NCBI RefSeq assembly: GCF_029360705.1
Contig: NZ_JARKMX010000003.1
Location: 434,001-498,000 of the forward strand
DNA length: 64,000 nucleotides
Direction: 5' to 3'
Source: Paraflavitalea pollutisoli
GTDB lineage: Bacteria; Bacteroidota; Bacteroidia; Chitinophagales; Chitinophagaceae
In this document: positions 11,387 to 20,227 of the stretch, one piece after another
Position numbering within the stretch: position 1 is the stretch's first letter
How the letters are laid out: each line of letters begins with the position of its first letter
Position numbers and translations under genes: made by a program
The notes under the pieces: model-generated
Databases searched by the model: none
What the model was told of the DNA's origin: nothing
Seen by the model: the letters and a program-made list of their open reading frames with translations, nothing else

Positions 11387-13036
11387 ATGGCCAAGTACAT
11401 TTTTGTTACGGGAGGCGTAACTTCTTCATTAGGAAAAGGGATTATTGCCGCGTCATTAGCGAAGCTATTGCAGGCAAGAGGATTGAGGGTGACGATTCAG
11501 AAATTTGACCCTTATATTAATGTGGATCCGGGTACGCTCAACCCTTACGAACATGGTGAATGTTATGTAACCGAGGATGGTGCCGAAACGGATCTCGATC
11601 TGGGGCATTATGAGCGTTTTTTGAACATTTTTACCTCCCAGGCCAATAACGTTACGACTGGCCGTATTTATCAAACAGTCATCAACAAAGAGCGGGAAGG
11701 CGCCTTTCTCGGAAAGACGGTACAGGTCATTCCCCATATTACCGACGAGATCAAGCGCAGGATGCTGCTGCTGGGCAAGAACAACGAGTATGATGTGATT
11801 ATCACCGAATTAGGTGGTACTGTCGGTGATATTGAAAGTCTTCCTTTTATCGAAGCGCTCCGTCAGTTGCAGTGGGAACTTCCGGAAGAAGACACGGTGG
11901 TGGTCCACCTTACCTTGATTCCTTACCTGAAGGCTGCCAAGGAATTGAAAACCAAACCTACGCAACACAGTGTAAAGATGCTGAGCCAGGAAGGTGTGCA
12001 CCCTGATATTATCGTTTGCCGTACCGAGCGGTCTTTATCGCCCGATCTGCGTCGTAAAATTGCCCAGTTCTGTAATGTAAAACCGGAAGCGGTGATCGAG
12101 GCGGCTGATGCACCTACGATCTATGAAGTGCCCCTGGCCATGATGCGCGAGAAACTGGATCTGATCTGTATGAAGAAGTTGAATATCATTCAACAGAATG
12201 AGCCGGATCTTCATCGCTGGAAAGAGTTTCTCGACAAACTGAAATATCCCAAGAGTCAGGTAACGATCGGCCTGATCGGAAAATACATCGAGCTGCAGGA
12301 TGCTTACAAATCTATCCTGGAAGCTTTTGTGCATGCAGGCGCCATCAATGAGTGCAAGGTACAGGTGGTGAATGTGCACAGTGAATTTATTACTGATGAT
12401 AATGTTGGTGAAAAGCTGGCCAATCTCGACGGTTTGCTGGTAGCACCTGGTTTTGGACATCGTGGTGTAGAAGGTAAGATCATTGCTGTGAAGTATGCCC
12501 GTGAAAACAAGCTCCCCTTCTTTGGCATTTGCCTGGGTATGCAGATGTCGGTGATCGAATATGCCCGTGATGTACTCGGTCTGTCGAAGGCTCACTCTAC
12601 GGAAATGGACCTGCAAACGCCCGATCCGGTGATCGACCTGATGGAAGAGCAAAAGAATGTTACTGCCAAGGGGGGCACCATGCGTTTGGGCTCGTATTCC
12701 TGCCAAACGCTCGAAGGAAGTCTCGCACGCCGTATCTATGGCAAAGAAATGATCACTGAACGGCACCGTCATCGCTGGGAATTCAACAACAAGTATCTCG
12801 GCCGTTTTGAAGAGTCGGGTATGGTGGCCAGCGGAAAGAACCCTGAAAGTGGTCTGGTGGAGATCGTGGAGTTGCCCAAACATCCTTTCTTTATCGGGGT
12901 TCAGTACCATCCTGAGCTGAAAAGTACGGTGGAGAATCCTCATCCGCTGTTTGTACACTTTATCAAGGCTGCAAAAGAATATACCGAGCAAAAGACAGTG
13001 GTAAAGAATCCTTTGTTGCAAAGTGAGATGATCTAG
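11387..13036 (+). CDS. pyrG: CTP synthase
   Basis: Converts UTP, ATP and glutamine to CTP in the cytoplasm. The N-terminal amidoligase domain opens with [15 protein letters not shown] (ATP loop) and contains [20 protein letters not shown]. The C-terminal class I glutamine amidotransferase has its nucleophile Cys in [10 protein letters not shown] (about residue 380) and the His/Glu pair in GVQYHPEL near residue 505. 549 residues is full length, with a normal short tail behind the amidotransferase domain. ATG start. Monocistronic, with its own promoter region and a long hairpin terminator behind it. Confidence 0.98.
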   Translation: MAKYIFVTGGVTSSLGKGIIAASLAKLLQARGLRVTIQKFDPYINVDPGTLNPYEHGECYVTEDGAETDLDLGHYERFLNIFTSQANNVTTGRIYQTVINKEREGAFLGKTVQVIPHITDEIKRRMLLLGKNNEYDVIITELGGTVGDIESLPFIEALRQLQWELPEEDTVVVHLTLIPYLKAAKELKTKPTQHSVKMLSQEGVHPDIIVCRTERSLSPDLRRKIAQFCNVKPEAVIEAADAPTIYEVPLAMMREKLDLICMKKLNIIQQNEPDLHRWKEFLDKLKYPKSQVTIGLIGKYIELQDAYKSILEAFVHAGAINECKVQVVNVHSEFITDDNVGEKLANLDGLLVAPGFGHRGVEGKIIAVKYARENKLPFFGICLGMQMSVIEYARDVLGLSKAHSTEMDLQTPDPVIDLMEEQKNVTAKGGTMRLGSYSCQTLEGSLARRIYGKEMITERHRHRWEFNNKYLGRFEESGMVASGKNPESGLVEIVELPKHPFFIGVQYHPELKSTVENPHPLFVHFIKAAKEYTEQKTVVKNPLLQSEMI

Positions 13037-13071
13037 GCCTGCCCGCCAGGGAGTTATGGCCATTTTGATAG

Positions 13072-13140
13072 AAAACATGCTGATCGATGTAACAGACCGG
13101 GCTGTGGCCCGACTAATACGTTGATCAGCATGTTTTTATT
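13072..13140 (+). terminator. Long nested hairpin terminator behind pyrG
   Basis: Perfect 14-bp outer stem (AAAACATGCTGATC at 13072-13085 with its complement at 13123-13136) enclosing a smaller hairpin CGGGC...GCCCG, followed by T residues. Unusually large for an intrinsic terminator, but clearly positioned as one. Confidence 0.75.
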
Positions 13141-13201
13141 TATCAATAAGTTACATCTGAATAATCCTTTATGGTAAAACCCTAAATCCGGAATTACCCG
13201 C

Positions 13202-13209
13202 TATCTTTG
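13202..13209 (+). promoter_or_regulatory. -7 box of yidC promoter
   Basis: TATCTTTG followed by C, a full match to the Bacteroidota -7 consensus, 23 bp before the first ATG of yidC. No clear TTG at the -33 position. Confidence 0.55.
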
Positions 13210-13232
13210 CACCTCCTTTAAATTTTGTACTA

Positions 13233-15056
13233 ATGAACATGGACCGCAATACGGTGATCGGCTTTATATTATTGGCTGGATTACTGTTTGTTTACCTCTT
13301 TATCTCGACCAAGAATACCCACGAATTGCAGGGACAACGCCAGCATTACGAAGATTCTGTGGCCCGGGTAAACAGAGCACTTGATTCTGCAAAGGCTGTA
13401 GCTTTGCGCGATACCGCTATCAAATCTGCCCTCGTTGGCGACAGTACCCTGCAAAGCACACAGGGTGTAGAAAAGCTGGTGGTTGTAGAAAACGAAGTCA
13501 TTAAGATCAGTTTTACCAACAAGGGCGGCCAGCCCGGTAAAGTGGAACTGAAGCAGTATAAGTCGAGCGACAGTAACCTGGTGGTGTTGAACGGCACCAA
13601 TTTCGACAAGATCTCTTATCCCGTCAATGCTGCGTCCAACCAGGCCCTGCAGGTAGCAGATTTGTATTTTGCAGGTGGCGAAGTGGTGAAGAATGCCGAT
13701 AACAGTCAATCTATCGTATTCCGGGCACCTGTAGCCAATGGTGTGTTGACCCACCGGTTTACCATCAGACCCAATGATTACCTGATCGATTTCACCGTAC
13801 AGATGTCGGGTGCAGACCGCCTGCTCACACAAGGAGCTTTTAACCTGACCTGGCAAAACCAGCCGGTACAGCATGAAAGCGATGTGAAGTATGAGCGCCT
13901 GCAATCGAATATCTGCTATTATACCAACCAGGATTTTGATTATATCATGGCCAAGACCGAAAGAAAGTTTGAGGGGCAAACCCAGTGGGTAGCTGTTTCT
14001 CAGCAGTTCTTCAACTCGGCCCTGTACTATAAAGGTGGGTTCTCTTCCGGCGAAACCCGTTGGTTGAAGCATACCGATACGACCAACAAGATCGCCGATG
14101 TAACTACTACGCTGCAGGCCAAAGTGCCCTTGGGCAGTGATGCAATGATCCCCATGCAGCTGTACTACGGTCCCAACGATTTTCGCATCCTGAAGAGCCA
14201 GCCTGTTCCCGAAATGGATAAGGTGATCAACCTCGGCAGGGACATGTATGCATTTGTACGCCCGATCAACAAGTACATTGTGATGCCGGTATTCAACTTC
14301 TTCGATAGCTTTATCGGCAGCATGGGTATCGTAATCCTGTTGCTGACGTTGTTCATCCGTTTGGCGACATCGCCGCTGATGTATCCCGGATACCTGACCA
14401 GCGCGAAGATGAAGATCCTGCGTCCTGATCTGGCTAAGCTGAAAGAAAAGTACCCCGACCAACAGCAATTTGCCATGGAGCAGATGAAGTTCATGCGGGA
14501 GGCAGGGGTTAACCAGTTTGCCGGTTGTTTGCCGAGCTTGCTGCAGATCCCGATCTTCTTTGCTTTGTATAGCTTCTTTAACTCGAACATCTCTCTACGT
14601 GGCGAGTCTTTCCTGTGGGCCAAGAACCTCGCTTCCTATGATGTACTGGTACAATTCCCCTTTGAGATCTGGGGCCTGGGCAATCACCTCAGCTTGTTTA
14701 CGCTGACTGCCTGTGCTACCAGCTTCCTGATCTCCTTCTACAATATGGCTTCTACGCCCGACCAGGGTAACCCGGCGCTGAAGTATATGCCATACATTTT
14801 CCCTTTCATTCTCTTGTTCGTATTCAATAAGCTGCCTGCGGCGTTGACCTGGTACTATACCGTGTCGAATATCATTACGCTGGTGCTGCAGTTTGTGATC
14901 CAGCATTACATTATCAACCACGATAAACTGGTGGCAACGATCGAGACTGCGCGCAAGAAACCTAAGGTAAAATCCAAATGGGCCGAGCGCCTGGAGCAAA
15001 TGCAGGAACAACAAAAGAAACTGCAAGACGAGCGAGCGAAGCAGGGCAAGAAATAG
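13233..15056 (+). CDS. yidC: Membrane protein insertase YidC
   Basis: Inserts and folds inner-membrane proteins, alone or with SecYEG. 607 residues. The N-terminal transmembrane segment (TVIGFILLAGLLFVYLFI) is followed by a large periplasmic beta domain (about residues 60-340). The conserved five-helix core is C-terminal (about 360-580), with the YPGYLTSAKMK cytoplasmic loop and QIPIFFALYSFF. The tail is strongly basic (KKPKVKSKW onwards), as expected for ribosome contact. Start at 13233 (MNMDRN); an ATG two codons later is equally possible. It is separated from pyrG by a terminator. Confidence 0.97.
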   Translation: MNMDRNTVIGFILLAGLLFVYLFISTKNTHELQGQRQHYEDSVARVNRALDSAKAVALRDTAIKSALVGDSTLQSTQGVEKLVVVENEVIKISFTNKGGQPGKVELKQYKSSDSNLVVLNGTNFDKISYPVNAASNQALQVADLYFAGGEVVKNADNSQSIVFRAPVANGVLTHRFTIRPNDYLIDFTVQMSGADRLLTQGAFNLTWQNQPVQHESDVKYERLQSNICYYTNQDFDYIMAKTERKFEGQTQWVAVSQQFFNSALYYKGGFSSGETRWLKHTDTTNKIADVTTTLQAKVPLGSDAMIPMQLYYGPNDFRILKSQPVPEMDKVINLGRDMYAFVRPINKYIVMPVFNFFDSFIGSMGIVILLLTLFIRLATSPLMYPGYLTSAKMKILRPDLAKLKEKYPDQQQFAMEQMKFMREAGVNQFAGCLPSLLQIPIFFALYSFFNSNISLRGESFLWAKNLASYDVLVQFPFEIWGLGNHLSLFTLTACATSFLISFYNMASTPDQGNPALKYMPYIFPFILLFVFNKLPAALTWYYTVSNIITLVLQFVIQHYIINHDKLVATIETARKKPKVKSKWAERLEQMQEQQKKLQDERAKQGKK

Positions 15057-15087
15057 TCCATCGTTATCTACCTTATATTTTATAGAA

Positions 15088-15120
15088 AGGGCCGTCTCTG
15101 CAAGGAGACAGCCCTTTTTG
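15088..15120 (+). terminator. Terminator behind yidC
   Basis: Stem GGGC-GTCTC/GAGAC-GCCC followed by five T, 30 bp behind the yidC stop. Confidence 0.85.
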
Positions 15121-15331
15121 CTTTTGCACCGGATGGCTATTGGCGATCAATGACTCTATTGCGTCTATAGGTTGCCAAAATGTGGTCATTCGCCTCGCTT
15201 GTGTACGATAACTGAAAGTATTTCGTTAAAAATCAAGTCAATAGTTCAAAAAATTGGCGGGTAGTTGTTATTTTAGGCAACGGTTATTCGCAGTTATTCG
15301 TCTTACAGTCAACTCAACAACCCGGGTTAAC

Positions 15332-15985
15332 ATGAAAAAACACATTGGTCTCTTCTTTGTCAATTTGCTGCTGGTGCTTTCGGTAGTAGCGCAAAAGAAA
15401 GTTTCTGAGCTGACCCTCGTGTATGATGCTTCTATTTCTTCTGGTAGTGCGGAGCCTAAAATGGCAGATGCGCTGGATGGTGCTACCACCACTGTTTACC
15501 TGAAAGGGGCCATGAGCCGCACGGAAATGGTGAGTGCTTTGTTTTCATCGACGACAATCCACGATTCGAAAGCGGGTACTGCTGTTGTTTTGAAGGAGGT
15601 AAGCGGACAAAAATTGCTGATCCGGATGACCGCGGAAAACTGGGTGGAGAAAAACAAGCGATACAATGGAATGACATTCACCGATACGAAGGAAACGAAG
15701 ACCATTGCCGGTTATAACTGTACGAAAGCCGTGGCCAAGCTGGCAGACGGGACCACTTTTACAGTGTTTTATACTTCTGATATCATACCTGAGAACAAGG
15801 ATTACGACTCCCAATTCAAGAACCTCAACGGACTTCCGCTGGAATATGAATTGGTACAGGGGAAGCTGACTATCAAGTACACGGTATCTAGGATCAACCT
15901 CAATCCTGTACCTGCCTCAAGGTTCGACATCCCCAAAGCGGGCTATAGAGAGCTTACCTACGAAGAAAGCAGGAAAGTAAACTAA
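15332..15985 (+). CDS. Secreted protein, GLPGLI/DUF4412-like
   Basis: 217 residues from ATG 15332, with signal peptide MKKHIGLFFVNLLLVLSVVAQ, so exported. The body (LTLVYDASIS, then the phrase TIAGYNCTKAVAKLADG, then TVFYTSDI and LNGLPLEYEL) follows the pattern of secreted Bacteroidota proteins in which an 'i.Gy.c.ka' strand precedes 'v.vwyt..i' and 'l.GlPle'. The role of that family is not established. A longer in-frame reading from 15254 would bury the signal peptide and is rejected. A terminator-like hairpin overlaps the 3' flank. Confidence 0.8.
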   Translation: MKKHIGLFFVNLLLVLSVVAQKKVSELTLVYDASISSGSAEPKMADALDGATTTVYLKGAMSRTEMVSALFSSTTIHDSKAGTAVVLKEVSGQKLLIRMTAENWVEKNKRYNGMTFTDTKETKTIAGYNCTKAVAKLADGTTFTVFYTSDIIPENKDYDSQFKNLNGLPLEYELVQGKLTIKYTVSRINLNPVPASRFDIPKAGYRELTYEESRKVN

Positions 15986-16013
15986 ATCAGTATTTTAATG
16001 GGATTTTAACCAG

Positions 16014-16040
16014 TAAAGCTTACTTATGAAGCTTTATTTT
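16014..16040 (+). terminator. Terminator behind the secreted protein gene
   Basis: Perfect 8-bp stem TAAAGCTT/AAGCTTTA followed by TTTT. It overlaps the last codons of the convergent minus-strand gene. Confidence 0.6.
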
Positions 16041-16364
16041 AAGGTCTAACAGGTTGAAATTAGACCTGAACGTCGGTTTTGTAATCATCCTGACCTGCTG
16101 TGGCATGATGTAAACTGTGTTACCTTTTTGGTAGGTCACCACGGCGCCCAGGGTTACCGTATTCCGGTTGCGTTCAGTACTAAAAATATGACTACCTGTG
16201 TAGGCCGGACCGGCTTTCAGCGTGAAGCCATTGGTCGTTCTGATTGGTGTGTAGACGGGCTTTAGCGGCTCCTCAGACTTCTTTTTACCACCACCGCTGC
16301 TGGCAACAGCAGCAAGTGCAACCGCCCCGATCATCGCACAACTGATGAGGGTCTTTTTAAACAT
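16020..16364 (-). CDS. Small secreted protein of unknown function
   Basis: 114 residues from ATG 16364: signal-peptide-like N-terminus (MFKKTLISCAMIGAVALAAV), a Gly/Lys stretch SSGGGKKKSEEP, then a beta-rich tail without recognised motifs. An upstream in-frame ATG at 16397 would put 11 polar residues before the signal and lies 8 nt from the -7 box at 16406-16413, so 16364 is preferred. Function unknown. Confidence 0.65.
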   Translation of the reverse strand: MFKKTLISCAMIGAVALAAVASSGGGKKKSEEPLKPVYTPIRTTNGFTLKAGPAYTGSHIFSTERNRNTVTLGAVVTYQKGNTVYIMPQQVRMITKPTFRSNFNLLDLKIKLHK

Positions 16365-16405
16365 GTGGTTAAATTTAAGAGTAGAGTTTGCCTTCATAAC
16401 TAACG

Positions 16406-16413
16406 CAAAAATA
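16406..16413 (-). promoter_or_regulatory. -7 box, minus-strand secreted protein gene
   Basis: TATTTTTG followed by C on the minus strand, a full match to TAnnTTTG, about 40 bp before the preferred ATG at 16364. No TTG at standard distance. Confidence 0.5.
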
Positions 16414-16606
16414 TTGAAAAAATTTTAGAAACCTTTAACCGATTGTCACAAATCTTAGTATCTCTTTAACGATTAGAGATGCAGAAAGGTTACAGTTTCC
16501 ATAAAATTGACACCGTAATTTTAACAAATGTTGCAAGGCGCTGTTAAAATATTCAGGTTCAGTCTCTTTCAAGGGCAGTTATCAACAGGCTGTCGATAAG
16601 AAAAAA

Positions 16607-16637
16607 TTGGCGTGCATCCACTAAAAAGGTATTTTAC
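16607..16637 (+). promoter_or_regulatory. Candidate promoter of the TPR gene
   Basis: TTG (16607-16609), 20 bp spacer, then TATTTTAC (16630-16637), which deviates from TAnnTTTG at two positions, 20 bp before the ATG at 16658. The spacing is right and the box is weak. Confidence 0.35.
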
Positions 16638-16657
16638 ATAAACCATTGCTGAAATAC

Positions 16658-18079
16658 ATGAGAGATAATCCATCACGTAATGATAATGAGGAACTTAGGG
16701 AGTTGGTGAAGCAATTTCAGAATCTAAAATCAGGTCGCAGTCACTCCTTCCTGGACGAAGAATCCTTCGAACGGATCATCGATTATTTCGATGACCGGGA
16801 GGACCTGCCACAAGCCCTGGAGGCGGCGGAAATTGGTATTGAGCAATATCCCTATTCGGCCATGTTGCAGATCAAGAAAGCGGATCTGCTAATTGCCACC
16901 CGGCATTACCAGGAGGCCCTGACCATATTGGAGCATGCGGAACTACTGGATAGTAACGATATCAACCTGTACATACTGAAAACCGACGCCTACCTGGCGC
17001 TCGATCAACAGGAAAAGGCGGTGGCATTGCTGGAAAACGCCCTGCAGCTTTTTGAAGGACAGGAGCGTATTGAGCTTTTGTTTGAGCTGGCGGACGTTTA
17101 TGATGATTATGAGGAGTTCGACAAAATATTCGATTGCCTGAAGCTGATCCTTGGGCAGGAACCCAATAATGAAGAGGCCTTGTACAAGATCTGTTTCTGG
17201 ACGGATTTCACCGGGCGCAACGAGGAAAGCATTCAGCTGCACCAGCAGATCATCGATGAATACCCTTACAGTGAGTTAGCCTGGTTCAACCTGGCTGCCG
17301 CCTTCCAGGGGTTGAAGCTCTATGAGAAGGCCATCGATGCCTACAATTATGCCATCGTGATCGACGAGAAGTTCGACTACGCTTATCGTAATATGGGTGA
17401 CGCGTTCATCCGGATGCGCAAGTACAAAGACGCCATTGAAGTGCTGGAAAAGGTGCTGGAGTTGTCACGTCCCGAAGACGTGATTTACGAGGCGATCGGT
17501 CATTGCTATGATCGTATGAAGAACTATGCGCAGGCCAGGTTCTACTACCGCAAAGCGTCGCACCTGAATGTGGAAGACAGCAAGCTGCACTACAAGATCG
17601 CCTATACGTATATCAACGAGGCCCAATGGCCTACTGCCATTAAGCACCTGGAAACTGCCTTGCAGATACACCGCATGCAACCGGAGTACAATATGGCCAT
17701 GGGTGAATGTAAAATGCAGCTGGGTGAATACAAGGAGGCTATCCAGTATTTCTCGAATGTAGTACGTCAACGTCCGCGAAATATTTCCAGTTGGGAAGCT
17801 CTGATCCGTTGCCTCTACAATGGTGAGTTCTATGAAGAGGCGCTGGAGCAGGTCAAGGCTGCCATCAAGATGACCGATGGAAAGCCGTTGTTCTTATTTT
17901 ACCTGGTTGGTGTATACTTTGCCCTGGGCAGGGTCAAGGAAGCTCTTTTGCAATTGGAGCAGGCCATGCATGTGGCACCCCGGATGGTCAAGAAGCTGGT
18001 ACAACTTAACCCAGCCCTGCTACAGCACCAGCTGGTAGTAGATGTGGTGGCGCGTTTCAAGAAAAACAAGTCCCAATAA
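16658..18079 (+). CDS. Tetratricopeptide-repeat protein
   Basis: 473 residues from ATG 16658. No signal peptide. After an N-terminal segment of about 30 residues almost the whole chain is made of 34-residue TPR units, for example AWFNLAAAFQGLKLYEKAID, followed by YAYRNMGDAFIRMRKYKDAI, with the usual small-residue and Tyr/Ala positions, roughly eleven repeats. TPR arrays form a superhelix that binds other proteins; the partner is not evident. The protein is predicted cytoplasmic. It lies alone in front of the aroE pair, whose promoter box is at 18227-18234. Confidence 0.88.
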   Translation: MRDNPSRNDNEELRELVKQFQNLKSGRSHSFLDEESFERIIDYFDDREDLPQALEAAEIGIEQYPYSAMLQIKKADLLIATRHYQEALTILEHAELLDSNDINLYILKTDAYLALDQQEKAVALLENALQLFEGQERIELLFELADVYDDYEEFDKIFDCLKLILGQEPNNEEALYKICFWTDFTGRNEESIQLHQQIIDEYPYSELAWFNLAAAFQGLKLYEKAIDAYNYAIVIDEKFDYAYRNMGDAFIRMRKYKDAIEVLEKVLELSRPEDVIYEAIGHCYDRMKNYAQARFYYRKASHLNVEDSKLHYKIAYTYINEAQWPTAIKHLETALQIHRMQPEYNMAMGECKMQLGEYKEAIQYFSNVVRQRPRNISSWEALIRCLYNGEFYEEALEQVKAAIKMTDGKPLFLFYLVGVYFALGRVKEALLQLEQAMHVAPRMVKKLVQLNPALLQHQLVVDVVARFKKNKSQ

Positions 18080-18226
18080 ATGATGCCAGGTATACCCTGG
18101 TTTGCGTAAGCAAAGGCACGCAACCTTTGTAGCAGCAACCTGTTGTATAAGACAATTAATTGTCTTATACGGGTTTAATATAATATACGAGGAATGGCTG
18201 TATGCGCTTTTTGTCTGTTTCTTCCC

Positions 18227-18234
18227 TATTTTTG
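18227..18234 (+). promoter_or_regulatory. -7 box before the phosphosulfolactate synthase-aroE pair
   Basis: TATTTTTG followed by C, a full match to TAnnTTTG, 38 bp before the ATG at 18273. The -33 element is not clear. Confidence 0.5.
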
Positions 18235-18272
18235 CGCCGGCTTTAGAAAACCGTAATTGTAAAATCCAGCGA

Positions 18273-19043
18273 ATGAATTTTAATCTCACACAGATTCCTG
18301 ATAGAAACCTTAAGCCCCGTACCAATGGAATCACCATGGTGATGGATAAGGGTCTGAGTATCCCGGAAGTGCATAATTTCCTGAGTGTATCGGGTCCACA
18401 TGTGGACATCGTAAAACTGGGATTCGGAACCTCTTTCGTCACACCCAACCTGCGCGAAAAGATCGAAGTATATCAGTCTTATAACATTCCCATTTATTTT
18501 GGCGGCACGTTGTTCGAAGCGTTCCTCGTTCGCAACCAGTTCAACGATTATATCGCTGTTTGTAAAGATTATGGTATCGAATACATGGAAGTGAGTGATG
18601 GATCCATCACGATACCCCATGCGGAAAAGTGTGGCTACATAGAAAAGCTTACCAAACATGGAACCATCCTGAGTGAAGTGGGCAGCAAAGATGCGGCTCA
18701 TATCATCCCTCCCTATAAATGGATTGAACTGATGCGTGCGGAACTCAATGCCGGCGCTACCTATGTGATCGCTGAAGCACGCGAAGCCGGCAACGTTGGT
18801 ATTTACCGCGGCAGCGGTGAAGTACGGGAAGGTCTGGTGCAGGAGATCCTCACCCAGATACCAGGTGAAAAGATCCTTTGGGAAGCTCCGCAAAAAGCAC
18901 AGCAATTGTATTTCATCGAGCTGTTGGGGTGCAATGTGAACCTCGGCAATATTGCTCCCACAGAAATGATCTCGCTGGAAGCTATGCGGGTGGGGCTGCG
19001 TGGAGATACTTTCAGCTTGTTCCTCAATAAAGAAGAAGCTTAA
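18273..19043 (+). CDS. comA: Phosphosulfolactate synthase homologue (ComA family)
   Basis: The family adds sulfite to phosphoenolpyruvate to give (R)-phosphosulfolactate; it was first described in methanogen coenzyme M synthesis, and homologues occur in Bacteroidota. 256 residues, TIM-barrel size. Visible segments are TMVMDKGLS, VDIVKLGFGTS, IYFGGTLFEAF, YMEVSDGSI, EVGSKDA, VIAEAREAGNVGIY and LWEAPQKAQQ, in the order expected for the barrel. The ATG at 18273 is chosen because the -7 box lies in the longer open frame. Its stop overlaps the aroE start by one base (TAATG), so the two are cotranslated. Possible roles are sulfolactate or sulfonolipid precursors; this is inference. Confidence 0.85.
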   Translation: MNFNLTQIPDRNLKPRTNGITMVMDKGLSIPEVHNFLSVSGPHVDIVKLGFGTSFVTPNLREKIEVYQSYNIPIYFGGTLFEAFLVRNQFNDYIAVCKDYGIEYMEVSDGSITIPHAEKCGYIEKLTKHGTILSEVGSKDAAHIIPPYKWIELMRAELNAGATYVIAEAREAGNVGIYRGSGEVREGLVQEILTQIPGEKILWEAPQKAQQLYFIELLGCNVNLGNIAPTEMISLEAMRVGLRGDTFSLFLNKEEA

Positions 19044-19777
19044 TGAAACAATACGGCCTGATCGGTTATCCGTTGAGTCATTCTTTCTCTCAACGGTTCT
19101 TTACTGACAAGTTCAGCAAAGAGCAGATCGAGGGCTGCGTGTACGACAATTTTCCCCTGGAGAATATTGACGTTTTACGGGAAGTGTTGGCCAGATATCC
19201 CAACCTGGCTGGCCTCAATGTTACCATTCCCTATAAGGAAAAGGTGATCGCCTACCTGGATCACCAAAGCGATGTGGTGAAAAAGATCGGCGCCTGTAAC
19301 TGTATCAAGTTTGTTCAGGGAAAACTGCACGGATACAATACCGACGTAACGGGCTTTGAAGAGTCGCTTCGCCCGTTACTGGCCGCCCATCACCAGAAGG
19401 CGTTGGTACTGGGAACCGGTGGTGCTGCCAAGGCGGTTCATTTTGTGCTGGAAAAACTCGGTATCATCTTTCTGGAAGTATCGCGTACTCCTTTTACTGG
19501 CCGGCAGATCAGCTATGAAGACCTGTCGACGGAGGTAATTGCGCAGCATTCGCTGATCATCAATACGACACCGGTGGGCACTTACCCCAAGGTAGACGAA
19601 TGTCCGCCATTGCCCTACGGGTTGTTCACCAGTCAGCATTATCTGTTTGACCTGGTATACAATCCGGCTAAAACCCTGTTCCTGCAAAAAGGGGAGGAGC
19701 GTGGCGCTGTGATCAAGAATGGCGCCGATATGCTGGTGATCCAGGCAGAAGAAAGCTGGCGGATCTGGAACAGCTAA
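19043..19777 (+). CDS. aroE: Shikimate dehydrogenase
   Basis: Reduces 3-dehydroshikimate to shikimate with NADPH in aromatic amino acid synthesis. 244 residues, slightly short but complete. Substrate-binding part: YGLIGYPLSHSFSQ at the N-terminus, NVTIPYKEKV with the catalytic Lys, and GYNTDVTGF with the catalytic Asp. Cofactor part: LGTGGAAKAV, then INTTPVG. ATG overlaps the stop of the preceding ComA-family gene by one base. Its 3' end overlaps the convergent thioesterase gene by 4 bp. Confidence 0.96.
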   Translation: MKQYGLIGYPLSHSFSQRFFTDKFSKEQIEGCVYDNFPLENIDVLREVLARYPNLAGLNVTIPYKEKVIAYLDHQSDVVKKIGACNCIKFVQGKLHGYNTDVTGFEESLRPLLAAHHQKALVLGTGGAAKAVHFVLEKLGIIFLEVSRTPFTGRQISYEDLSTEVIAQHSLIINTTPVGTYPKVDECPPLPYGLFTSQHYLFDLVYNPAKTLFLQKGEERGAVIKNGADMLVIQAEESWRIWNS

Positions 19778-20205
19778 AGTCCAAACTTTTCTATTACTTC
19801 CCCGGGAACGGCAGCTACTTTTTTCTTCTCATAATCAAAGCAAACCATACCGGTCTTAGCGGCTGCTACCAGTATAGTCTTTCCTTCCACTATTTTCTCC
19901 AGTTTGTAATACAGGTCAAAAGACACTTTGGTGAGGTCGCCTGCAGTTACAGAAGCCCTGATGTTATCGGGGTAAAATAATTCCTGTTTAAACTCGATAG
20001 CGACGTCACTCATGATCAATCCTACGCCTGCAAGTTTCAACTCGGTATAACCATGGTGTTGTATGAACTGCACGCGTGCTTCGTGGAGGATGGATAGTAT
20101 TGTATCATTGCCTACATGTCCGCCATAATTGAGGTCGGTAATGCGAACCGGGATCTGGGTGGTAAAAGCAAATTCGGCTGGTAGGTCTACTTTTATTCTT
20201 GCCAT
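19774..20205 (-). CDS. Acyl-CoA thioesterase (hotdog fold, YbgC/4HBT type)
   Basis: 143 residues, single hotdog domain. The catalytic-region pattern is RITDLNYGGHVGNDTIL with the Asp of the 4-hydroxybenzoyl-CoA thioesterase family, followed by the long central helix (SILHEARVQFI) and beta strands such as IEFKQELFYPDNI. It hydrolyses a thioester, substrate unknown, in the cytoplasm. ATG start. It is convergent with aroE (4-bp overlap) and lies 22 bp behind the anti-sigma gene on the same strand, so it may share that transcript. Confidence 0.85.
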   Translation of the reverse strand: MARIKVDLPAEFAFTTQIPVRITDLNYGGHVGNDTILSILHEARVQFIQHHGYTELKLAGVGLIMSDVAIEFKQELFYPDNIRASVTAGDLTKVSFDLYYKLEKIVEGKTILVAAAKTGMVCFDYEKKKVAAVPGEVIEKFGL

Positions 20206-20227
20206 ACGATGGGGGCCTCCGGGGAGT

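Noticed and set aside
15254-15331. N-terminal extension of the 15332-15985 gene
   Set aside because: It would place 26 residues before a normal signal peptide.
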